From: Daucus carota subsp. sativus
Taxonomy: Eukaryota; Streptophyta; Magnoliopsida; Apiales; Apiaceae
Direction of reading: 5' to 3'
Assembly (NCBI RefSeq): GCF_001625215.2
Contig: NC_030381.2
Coordinates: 50,987,214-51,051,213 of the forward strand
Length of the DNA: 64,000 bases
Positions 9,090-20,300 of this stretch are shown one piece after another; the first letter of the stretch is position 1; every line of letters starts with the position of its first letter. The position numbers and the translations under genes were made by a program. The notes beneath the pieces were generated by a model, which was given only the letters and a program-made list of their open reading frames with translations, was not told where the DNA came from and searched no databases.

Positions 9090-12000
9090 ATGGAGCTCCT
9101 CTCCCTCTCAACCCCTCTCTCCTCTCACTCTCTCTCCGCCCTCTCTCCCCAAAGACTCAAACCCATTTCATCTCCTTCCGTTTCCTTCACACCCATCAAG
9201 TCTTCTCAGCAATTAGCCTCCAAGCCCACTCCCCCAAACGCCCTCAGCTTCCAAACAATCAAGCCCAACCCCACTCTCCACTTCACGGCATCAGCGCCGC
9301 CGTCCCAGGCCATGAGGGGCGGAGACACAGATGCAATGGGCCTCTTGCTTAAAGAGAGAATTGTCTTCTTGGGCTCTCAAATTGATGACTTTGTTGCTGA
9401 TGCTATTATTAGTCAGCTGCTTCTGTTGGATGCTCAAGACCCCACTAAAGATATCAGGCTTTTTGTTAACTCTGTTGGTGGATCCCTCAGGTATATATTT
9501 AGTTTTTGTGTATTTTCGATGTTATCTCATGTTCTTGATATTTATTTCAGTAAAATATTTATGGATTTATTGAGTCTATAGCATCAGACCGGAAAATTTT
9601 GATAGTTTCTCTGAGGTTAAGTATACCCTTAATTGAAAAAAGTGTTCATTTGATTGAGGTTTTTGTTTCTTGATCATACATTCTTTGTGCTAAAGTAAGA
9701 ATCTGGATATGGAAGAGTTTTAAGCAATGATAAAATGTAGGATTGCGAGATATTTTGAATACGCGAATGAAAGGGGAAAGGCCTGTAATTTTATGGAGGT
9801 TCATGTTCTTTATCAATTATTTAATTTAGTAGTTATAGATTGTAATGAGAGTATAAAAATGTAAGATATGCAAGATAATTCTAATCAAGACTAAAGATTA
9901 AGAAGACTGGAAGATGCTTAACTTCTAGTGAATTAGAAATTCGGATAGTTGTTGAATTAAAGCTGAAGAGTTGGTTGTGTATCTGATGGTAATGCATAGT
10001 AGTTGGTTTTAATGGAGGATGAATACAGTAAAGCTAAGAAGTTTGTCTGAAGTTTAGATTGGTACATTAGATCTAGGAGGTGGGGTTTCAACTTTCAGGT
10101 GGGATTATTTTGAGAAGAAATAAAGAATAACATTTATAAGGTATATTGACATGCCATTTGGTTGTCTTATTAGCCAGTGTTATCTTAGTTTGAGATCTAG
10201 AATAGGCTTTTTTTGGCGTTTGTTGGTTATTAATAATGCAGAGTTGGTACATAATGGCCATGTTTGGCAATTGGCGGTTAGCAGTTAGCTATTACCGGAT
10301 TGAATGAGCTGTTTTGACTAGGTGATTGCGGTAGCTCTTTGGACTAGCAGATTAAATTAGATGGTTTGTGTGCAACTGTTTGGTAAATAGTCGTTCACTT
10401 AGTTTTTTGCATCTTTTTGAAAATTAGCTTTTTGAATCTAAACCACTATTTCAATCTGCTAACTACTAAACACCAAAATTAGATGATTCTCTTGGTCAAA
10501 TCTCTAATATGACCCAAATCTTTAATTTCTCCTCAAACCTCTAACTTCCAAACAGGGCCAATATGACTATTTTTCCTTCGTCATATCTTGTGGCAGTTGG
10601 TATATTTATTACATACAAGCAATCAACTTTATAATTCTGCTACTAGAATAATAATTCAACTTGTTGGAACTTGTAATTTTGCAGAGGAAATGAAAACTTT
10701 AATTATTGAAAACATGATAACAAGATCCTAAAACTTGTCTCCAGGTTCTGGTATCAGGGTTGAAGACTTAAATTCTTTACATTCTTTTCACCTTCATATT
10801 ATTTGCCAATTCAATCAAACTTCCTTTGTTTCTTACTATTAATATTCAGAATAGGCTGACAAGTTTGAATCTGCGAGTCTTTTGAATCACAAGTTGTAAT
10901 ATGGACTTACTTGAGTATTTTTACTCAGAGTACATGGTCAACATCTGGAAGGTTAAAAACAACGAATTGCTATCTACAGTTCTCGATGCTAGAGTTTCTC
11001 TTCTTTTTATTCTTGCATTCATAATGTCAAGAGGCTGGATTGTCAAAACTTCATAGGGCCTTAGCTTTCTTTGATTACCCTCATATTTAGTACTTGTTCA
11101 GGCACAGGTTAGGCTCAACACTGTGCCATGGCAGTGATCCTCACAAGACACACCATACGTAATTTAGTATGGGTAACTCTTGTCTAGTGTTGGATGGATG
11201 GTCGGTCGATTGCGTGTGTTACTTTGCATGAATTGGCTACGACCTGAGGAGTCGTGATTGGGTTCGCGGCTCGATATAAGGATCCCTTTTTAAAAATTAA
11301 TTTTATCAAACATTATACACATATAAATAAATAAATAAATAAATAAGCAAATACATGTTACTAATTTACCAGCTAGTTTACTAATTTACAGGTTGTAACA
11401 TCGTCAAAATATTAAGGCACAGTGCTTTCAGAAGCTCAGGATCATAGCCTTTAGTTCCATTATAGGCAAAGGCTATGATCTTGTTAAGACAAGCCATGCA
11501 TATTTTACTATGGGTTACTAATTACTATTGTCTAATAAGTAGTTAGTAGGGTATTGTATGCCCTTGGTGGTTATCTGTGCACGTCCAATTGGTTGTGGCT
11601 GCAGATTCCAACAGTTGAAAAAAAGAATTATGGAGAAGGTAGTAGATAATACATGTCGAAGACAAGTAACTATGTTACTTGGATACATATATGGGTGTCA
11701 CTTGTCACGGGTTCTGATCCAAGTGCGAAATTGGACATGGGTACGAGGACTCGCATGTTAATTATGCGTAAATGAAATTTATATAACTTATGTTCATTCT
11801 ACATTGTATGAAATAGTGCCTACTAATCATAAATTGTGTACACCTAATTTTATAGGTCAAATTCATTGCATAAAGTCACAAGGACTAAATAAATACACGA
11901 CTTCGAGATACATTTTTCTTTATAGGCAAGTTGTGGGGGTGGCTTATATTTCATGTTGAACTGGATTACTGTAAGGTGAGGTGCCCAGTTTCAAGTTAAA

Positions 12001-13347
12001 AGATATGTCTTGGATCCCACATTATATGTCAGCTCAACACGAATATGAGGAAAAAAATAGAGGGTTCGAGTAGTGGAACAAATCACAGAATTTGGTCCAT
12101 AAACAAAACTGCAACCTTTGTTAGCTTATCCATCAAACAGTTACTTTTCAGATTATTTTGAAATGATAAATAACTAAATTTAGATATGAATTAAGCTTAG
12201 GAAGCTATTGCGTATGACAGACATCTCTTAATACCATTATCTCATATATCATGTGTTAGCAGTTATCCTACCTCTATGTTCTTATTGTTTACTTATGCGG
12301 CTACTGTTGAAGTGTGCTTAGCACGCATTTAAATATGTGCCAAGAACAGATTAATGCATTATTTTTGTATCTTTGATATTTTTCTTTTTAGTTGGTCTTG
12401 GTGTCTTCAGATATATGAAATAGTTGTTTAAATTGTGTCTAATACTCCGATAAAACATTGATATAATTTGGCGATGGATTATGCTATCTGCGTCAATGTT
12501 TGAATTAGACCTCAACTTTACCTGAAAGCTGGAATTTGGATTATCCACAGTTAGTTAAACATCAAATATTATCCATTTTCTTGGCATGCCACAATTCTAT
12601 TCATTCATTAATTCGATGTAACGAGGAAAGTGTGAGATTAGAACACTCGAAATTTGATGATGGAGGAGGGGGGGAGAGACTTGTTGCAACTAGGTTATCA
12701 ACGCATCCTTAATAATACTTACTTTCATTTCTGATTTATCAATTTTAAGACATTGATTCAGGCACTCTTCTCAATCGGCATACATCCTTGGCTTGATGCA
12801 GCATTGTTGATATTTCAGCTTCCTTTTATGTTTCTAATATTTGTGATCTTAACATTCTACCAGTGCTACAATGGCCATCTATGACGTTGTAAAGCTAGTG
12901 AGAGCTGATGTCTCCACTATTGCACTCGGTATCTCAGCATCAACGGCTTCTGTAATCCTTGCTGGTGGCACCAAAGGTAAAAGATTAGCTATGCCCAATG
13001 CCAGAATTATGATACACCAGCCGCTTGGAGGTGCAAGTGGACAAGCCATAGATGTTGAAATCCAAGCTAATGAAATCATGCATAACAAGAATAATGTCAC
13101 ACAAATTATATCAGAAGCCACAGGTCGTTCATTTGAACAGGTTCAGAAAGACATCGATAGGGACAGGTACATGTCCCCGATGGAAGCAGTTGAATATGGT
13201 ATAATTGATGGTGTTATTGACAGAGATAGCATTATTCCACTCGAGCCTGTGCCAGATAGGGTGAGAGCTACACTGAACTACGAGGACATGAGCAAAGATC
13301 CAAAGAAATTTTTGACTCCAGAAATTCCCGATGATGAGATATATTAG
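9090..13347 (+). CDS. CLPP4: Plastid ATP-dependent Clp protease subunit ClpP4
   Basis: Two exons, 9090-9490 and 12864-13347, give 294 residues, close to the length of Arabidopsis ClpP4. Residues 1-70 are Ser/Pro/Thr-rich and fit a chloroplast transit peptide. The peptidase core follows, with the catalytic triad Ser160 (GISAS), His185 (IMIHQPLGG) and Asp234 (DIDRDRYMS). The C-terminus ends [13 protein letters not shown], typical of the ClpP4 type. Plastid ClpP3-6 form the nuclear-encoded ring of the stromal Clp core, a serine protease essential for chloroplast proteostasis. The intron of 3.37 kb is long and has taken up a MITE. Phase 2 junction (CTCAG|GT and ACCAG|TGC). The stop is followed by ATTGCAGGTACAC, so a 3' UTR intron is possible. 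Confidence 0.95.
10256..10559. mobile_element. MITE in the CLPP4 intron
   Basis: 304 bp with short terminal inverted repeats, GGCCATGTTTGG at left and GGCCCTGTTTGG at right (inverted). AAT occurs on both sides (10253-10255 and 10560-10562), a possible 3-bp target duplication. The interior is AT-rich and non-coding. Tourist-type is likely from the GTTTGG termini, but superfamily is not certain. Confidence 0.6.
11440..11480 (+). other. Short perfect hairpin in the CLPP4 intron
   Basis: GATCATAGCCTTT and AAAGGCTATGATC form a 13-bp perfect stem around a 15-base loop. It is too short for a canonical plant microRNA precursor on its own. It may be part of a decayed repeat: related text (aggcacag...) is seen near 11100 and 11415. 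Confidence 0.5.
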
Positions 13348-14172
13348 GGATTATATTGCAGGTACACTGAATTTTGTTTAAGATTATACATTATTTTGAA
13401 CTTTTCGCCTTTTATAGTACCTGTAACAATTAAGACAATCAGTCAATCACTTTCAAATCTGAGAGTGAACATGATGTCTGTCATTAAAAAAAGTTGTAAT
13501 TTCTGAAAAGAAATTGTTCAAAGATCTGGAAACAGTTTTTACCTTTGTTAGAAGAAAGCTGCGTCTTTAAATTATTTGCAACTCATAATCAATACAATGT
13601 GGATGCAGTATATTTTGTGAGCAAGCATATAATCATTGGTGTTTATTATTACATTCTTTTTTACTTTTGTTTTTACTTAGACTTGTTTTCGCAAATATTA
13701 AATTAGGAAAATTAAAATTTAGGATATATAATACAATTTTTCTCTTTTTATCATGAAAATAATTTACTCTTAAGAATATTGGAAATATCACTTTAATGTC
13801 TTTTTTGTAATTCAAATTGAAGAAAAAAGCTTCTGTGAAATTGTTTGTGCCAAAATACATTCACATCACTTAATTGTTACGAGGATATAAGAAATTTATT
13901 GAAGTGTCCATTTCATGACTAGTTGACAGCCAACAACTTAACTGAATTACAACAGCAAACGATCAACTTATGTCATTATATCTCAAAATTATTGTGATGA
14001 ATATGCATAAAGTTGACTGCCTGTCAACTGTAACAAAAAGATCTTCTCTCTCTCTAGTGCAAAATGTTTTTCTTGTGAGCTAAATGTAAAAAAACAAATA
14101 ACGAACACCATCAATTAAACATAGTTAGCTAGCTGATAGTACTATATAAACAAATTCTGTTGTACTTTTAAA
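13348..14172. other. CLPP4 3' region and DYT1-like promoter
   Basis: The 3' UTR of CLPP4 probably occupies the first few hundred bases. The remainder is AT-rich. A CTATATAAAC box at 14143-14152, about 20 bp before the next ATG, could be the TATA box of a very short-leadered transcript, or may simply be AT-rich sequence. No further gene is seen. Confidence 0.4.
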
Positions 14173-15037
14173 ATGGCTGAAGAAGCAGACTTTGAGAGAA
14201 AAATGGGAGGAGGCAGGGACTCGGATGATGATACGGAAGTCTTCAAATCCAAAAACCTTCAAGCAGAGAGGAGACGCCGCGAAAAATTAAGTTCAAGGCT
14301 CTTGGAGCTAAGAGCTTTGGTCCCAAATATCACAAATGTAATAAGTATTCCCCTTTCAGTAACATGTTGATTTTTTTTGTTTAGTAAAATTGAAGTGCTT
14401 GATTTTAATTTTGCAGATGACGAAGCCAACCATTATAACCGATGCCATCAGTTACATTCATGAGCTGAAGAGCCGTGTGCAAGAGCTTAGTGATCAAATT
14501 CTTGCAATGGAGGCAACAATTAATGAGCATGAACAACAAATGGAGAGGTCTGAGGTTGATGTTGCACAAGATATGAACAACTGGGGGATTGAGGTAACAA
14601 AGTTTCTAGTGGATTTAGCAGTAAATATTTATTGTTCTTGTCACAAGCTATAGAAATAGGATGGTCTAAGTTATTGATTTTGTTGAAAACATAGCCTGAA
14701 GTGAAGGTGTCTAAAATCGACACGAATAAGCTATGGATAAAGATCCTTTTCCAGAAGACAAGAGGCGGATTTACTAGAATAATTGAAGCCATGACCGTGC
14801 TTGGATTTGTTCCAGCTGATATGAGTGTTACTACCTCAAAAGGAGCTGTTCTTCTTACTTCGCACGTAGAGGTATATCTAGTTGAAGAGTAAAGTAAATT
14901 ACTAATACAAATTTGAGCTGAATGTCCGCCATGTTTTAGATTAATGAATATTTGTGTTTCAGGTTATGGATAACGGAATGCAAGGAATTGAAAGAATCAA
15001 AGAGCTCTTGCTTGAAGTCATTACTACCTGCAGCTAG
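14173..15037 (+). CDS. DYT1: DYT1-like bHLH transcription factor
   Basis: Four exons (14173-14337, 14417-14593, 14695-14871, 14963-15037), all joined in phase 0, give 197 residues; Arabidopsis DYT1 has 207. Residues 25-80 are the bHLH: KSKNLQAERRRREKLSSRL forms the basic region and helix 1 (Glu32 and Arg36 are the E-box-contacting residues), then MTKPTIITDAISYIHELKSR forms helix 2. An ACT-like C-terminal domain follows (KLWIKILFQKTRGGFTRIIE ... VTTSKGAVLLTS). DYT1 acts in the tapetum upstream of TDF1, AMS and MYB80 and is needed for pollen development. The exon pattern and C-terminal LLEV ending support DYT1 over other tapetal bHLH types, though close paralogues cannot be excluded. Confidence 0.85.
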
Positions 15038-17364
15038 AACTTCTCCCAACACAAACTATTCTGCTGTTGTTTGTAACTAAATATAGAACAGAAGCAATAT
15101 CCCATTTCTCCCCCAATTTAAATGGAGGATCTCGTGGAGTTGAACTTGGTCTCAATCTCTTTAGGTACAAGTTTGCTGGTACCAGCCCTGTCTCCAGTAG
15201 GTCTTGGTGCAATAGCTCCTTGTAATGCTATTAACTGCTACCTGGTAAAGGAATTGGACATGATAAACGATTTTATTAAGAATTCAACAAATAATATACT
15301 TGTTATATACCTTAAGAGCCATTAATACAACACTATATCAGGACAAACAGTTACATCAGTATGCCGCAGTGCAGACATTTTTAATCAGGTTTTACTTAAA
15401 ACAATTATTTGTTATTAAAAAGCTCAACTAATTTATGGTAATGATAAGTTGATAACAACCTGTCCAGAAGCCATAGATGCTCAATTTCTCTGCTGGTACC
15501 TGGAAGTCCCCTGCTGCAGCATCACAAGAGTGTCAAGCTTTCAAAAATGTTAAATAGTTGTCTCCAGGACTTACCTCGTGTTTTTTGCACACATCTCCCA
15601 CAATCCCAATTTCCTGCCACAGAATGAGGGTAAATTTTTGTTTCAAAATGTAAATTTACCAGAGTCACTCCACAACATTCTGTAGGTACTTTGCAAGTTT
15701 GTGTTGCTGGAATAATATATCAACTGAGATATTTCAGCAAAAACTGAACATGTAAATACTAAATAGTAACTGTTTCTAGTCTACTATCAGAAACAGTTAT
15801 CCTAACGCCTTAACGTGTCGGTCTTTAACTTCTTAAGAGGGCCGGTGACTTAATAATAATAATAGATAATAATTTTTATGTTTGTATATGTTTATAGCGT
15901 CACAAAAACGCAAAGACCGTGCTAAAATGCTGAGCCTGCAGGTCAGCTGTGGAGACGCCTGCAAAGATCCCTGCGCCTTTTTAATCTTGAGATGATAAAC
16001 AAAGGATTATAATTTGGATGTGTTTACATGGTACTATACTAAGGATTGTTGTCACTAGCAGAGTAGTACTTTAAAATGTTGTCAGGCCAACACACCACTT
16101 AGCATCCTGTTAGTCTGTCATAAGTTTTTGCAAAAGGTATCCGCTGAAATTCACTTCGTGGACAGCTAAACCTCGTACCCGATACACAAGGATCCTGCAG
16201 GGTCCGGGAACTTACTATTTCATTCAAATTTCATGAAAGACTAAATGTAATATACATGTTGTCGTTGTGCGTTGTTTGTGCATTTCTTAGTCTGCAGAAA
16301 TATTTGTTGATGGCTGATGGATCTTTGTTGTTAGATGGGGATAATTTCCAGGTTAATGAGACAGCAGGAAAGTTCTTTTTGTAGAGTCTCTGGGGTTGGG
16401 AAGGGAATGAAAGCCAACTATACTGGCATTATTTTAAGTCATTCAGAAATTATAAACAGAGAAATACCTTTGTTGCTACTGAGTGCCGGCACAGCCACGT
16501 TAGGTTGGACTTTAGTATTTGATATTATTATTTCATACACAGTGCATCATGACCTTTTCCAGAACCTGCACCTGAGCTTTCACCTATGATCACCTTTTAA
16601 AATAGAATTGACAGAGAGAAGTGGAGGGGAGGCGATCCTTAAAGAATGCTTTCCTTCGTTATATGTGAACTGTGATCTTTGAGGAGTCTGTGGAGGGGAG
16701 GTGATCGTCATAACTTGTCAGCATGACATTTCCGTGAACATCAGGACAAAGGATTACTTTTTAGCAAGGACTATAGTTTATATGTAGATACCAAATAACA
16801 CTACAGATAGGAAGACTAAAATGATTTTTAAGGCTTACATCACATTTTTGTGTGTGTATGTGGTGAAAGCTCCCTCTCAACAGCTACTTTATTTAATCTT
16901 ACATATAAGTAAAAAATTGCAGCAGTCCCTCTCATGGCTTCCATCACTCCCTTTTTCTTAATCCACCTACTCCCAAAGAGTTGATTGTTGAGAACCAGTC
17001 CATCTAAAACCTTAAAATGTCAGAGAAAGAGCTCTGATATTATGTTGAGAACCCGTCCATCTAAACCTTAAGGTGTCAGAGGAAGGCCCCGAGTGGATCT
17101 TATGCTATATATCAACAAGTTTGTAGGTATTTCAACTGAAATACACACATCTGTGGGATTAAATTATATGACAATATAAAATTCTTTCACACGTTATTGA
17201 CCCGTATTCTTGGTTACTTGATCAAGTGCCCTTGTGGAGTTGAGTGCAAAGAAAGAGTCCTTATTCTGTTGCTTGAAGAGGGAAATAAGCTTCTTATATC
17301 AGCAGAAAATAAGGGTTTAGTAGAACAGCTCGCGCTTTTTTAGTGTTCTAACTAGTAAGTACAT
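15038..17364. other. Intergenic region between DYT1-like and CYCLOPS genes
   Basis: Contains the DYT1-like 3' UTR and the CYCLOPS promoter. At 15100-15720 the minus strand shows several splice-like junctions around short open frames, none of which I recognise. Two imperfect copies (about 16985-17030 and 17042-17087) of a TTGAGAACC(A/C)GTCCATCTAAA text form a direct repeat. A GC-richer patch at 15900-16220 looks like repeat debris. Confidence 0.4.
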
Positions 17365-20300
17365 ATGGAGGACAGAAGGTACTCCGATTTATATAGAAAC
17401 TCAACTGAAGAGTTGTTTATAAAGACCTTGATGGAGGGATCATCTGGTATGCCAGTGCCAACAATGGATATGCTAGGTTTCAAGAATCTTTCTCAAAACT
17501 TCAGAGTAGATAGCGAGGAACTCTTCAATAGCTGGCTTACAAACGGAGAGGCAAGAACTTGTGCATATAATTATCTCTAGTATGCATTTTGAATTATCTT
17601 TAGTATATTTTGGTCTATCTGACTATCTTGATTACATAACTGACCTTGATCTGTTTTCTGTTCCTTTTCAGAATCAAGTCAATAATTCAGCAGGCATAGC
17701 TCATCGAACTCGGCAAGCATCACGAAGGTTTGTCACTTTGAGAGTCTAGAATTTTTTTTAATGAACTTTGCAGCAGCGCTTAGCATAGAGTATTTGACCT
17801 TCACAGTGCTAAACCCCCACACCTTGACATATACACTATCTGTTTTATTTTGTTTTCAACTTTTCCCCTGATTTAGGCTGTTTCATGACCACATTCACAT
17901 TCCCTTCAAATCTTTCTGATTTGCTAACATAAGATTATGTGTTATATAGCTCTGATACTACAGAAATTTCTGTTTTTGTTTGCTTATTACTCCCTTTTTT
18001 GTAAGTGCCATGTGTTTCGCTCTATTGAAATGTTTTTCATTACTGGATAGGAGATCTAATAGTCTTCAATAACTAGTAACTGCTGAATGAAGACTTTGAT
18101 TTTGATAATGCAGAATTACCTCTGAATTGCCCATTCTGCCAAATCAGCACAATGCAGCAATACCACAGAAAAGAAGCAATGAGAACCCAACACTGGAACA
18201 CGCTTGCATTGCTGAAGAATCTTTGGACCATTTCAATCAGCATCCTACCAGGTAGCTTGTTCTTGGCCTGCATCATGCATTCTTCACCAGTGCAACAATT
18301 TTGACTGAATCTATGTATCCCCTCTTTAGTTCTCTTCTTGTTTACAATATGAGCCCACCTTCTTGAATAACCAAATGAATCCCCTTTTTAACAGCAGTGT
18401 GGTGGAGACAGGGGCACCAGCTAGTAACCTTTACTTGGCTAAGGTCTGTTTACATTAAGCCATGCAAATGCATCACATTAATAAGAAACTCATTTTAATA
18501 TCTATATCTGACCTTTTAGGCATGGTTCCATAGTTCTCAGCCCATGACGAGAAGTCGCTCATCTGAATTAAGGTAAACTCCTGTGATAGCTTTCATTTTC
18601 CAAAACCTTCACATGATGATCATATATGCAAAGTAAATATACTTGCTGCGACTAAATATTTGCAGGAAACGATATGTTGCTTTACAAAATTCGCAGACAG
18701 CATTTGGCATCGAAGCTATGAATAATCTTAATGCTTCTGGACATGGTATTGGTAATTTGCAGCAGGATCTTACAAATTCAAATGGATTTAATAAAGCTTT
18801 ATTTTCTGACATCCCCAATCCGCTCAATACGTTCATGTCTCCATCAAATTCCTCGTCGTCTAATTTCAACTCCCCTCATATGGGTACGATAGATAATGTG
18901 TCTTCTGTTGTGAGCATGCTGAAAGGTTCACTGAAACGCAAACGCCTTGATAACCAGATTGAAAAATCTGGTGAAGATCGGTCATTAGGCTATTATGATG
19001 CTCAAGAGATCGTAGGTGATCCTAGTTTGATTCAAGAACAAGAAAGACATATTTACGAGGCACAAGGAAGTTTTCAAGATACACATGCTCACCAAGCTCT
19101 TGGTCCTGGGGTCCTGCAAACAGTTCATGGATTAATGGATATAGAAGAAGAAATCTTAGCTCCAGCAAATCAAGTTCAAATAAACACTGTATCTCGGGAA
19201 CAGTCACAGAGCGAATCTTGTGCTGCTACACCTGCAGTTTCCATTGGTTTAGATGCATATGATGGTCCCAGCAACTCAGGTCAGGCTCCGAGCCACTGTG
19301 AAAGCTCAAAAAAACAAGTTGGAAATGAGAATATTTCAGAAAATGGGATAAAAGCCAAAGGTAAGAGCAGCCGAGCAAGCTTATCTGAAAGTACTCACAA
19401 AATTTAACTGTTTTTTAAAATATTCCTGTTTAACTTAATCTGCTGGAAGCTACTGTCTGTCAAGTTTATCTGTAATATTAGCTAGCTTTTATCATAAAGT
19501 TAGCAACCATATATTCATGAAAAAGAAAAACAAGCATATCAGGGCAGTCCTGTAATTTTGTAAAAAGTTACATTGGTTTCATATCAAATTTACCTCTCTC
19601 ACGATTCACTGAACTTGAATATATGGAGATGCAAACTAGATTATCACACCCCTAAACTAAGAGTGCATTAGATCCGAAGAAGAGTTCAGGTCATTATTTT
19701 TTAAATATAGGACAATTTTGGTAAAAGTTATATGGCAGCCTTGTTGGCTACTACCAAAATCTCCTACAATTTCTCTTTCTCCAAGTATATCTCTAGTACT
19801 GAAGCATCTTCATTACAGATGTCAGAGAACGGATAAACAATGCCCTAAAAGACGATCGCCAGGTATTTATGACGAGCCCTTTAATTTCTTAGAGTGCCAG
19901 TGTTTTTTAAATTGTTACTGCTATTCTAAATTCGTATTTCATCACTTTATTTCCCTTCCAGCAAAAAGGAGGTTTGGTGCGATATGGCTCTGTAACATCA
20001 GCTGGTTCAGGTTATTAATTTTGTTTGAGATCTAGCATTCATAACTCTGTGCAATAAATCTGGTATTCTGTGTGATCTTAAGGTCTAAGAAGAAATGTAA
20101 TACTACCTCCGTCCCTTTTTACTTGTCACTTTGACTTTTTGCACGTAATTTAAGGTGAGTAAAAAACATAATTCCGCTCATTATTTTTAAAATTTTCTTT
20201 CTGTGAATAAAAATATAAACTATAAACTTTAATTCAGAAAAAGAAAATTTTTAAAATAATAAGTAGAAGTATGTTCTTTAATCACCTTAAGTTACGTGCA

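Noticed and set aside
14338-14420. Short DYT1-like protein ending in the first intron
   Set aside because: The frame simply reads through a donor (AAT|GTAATA); the spliced product restores the conserved helix 2.
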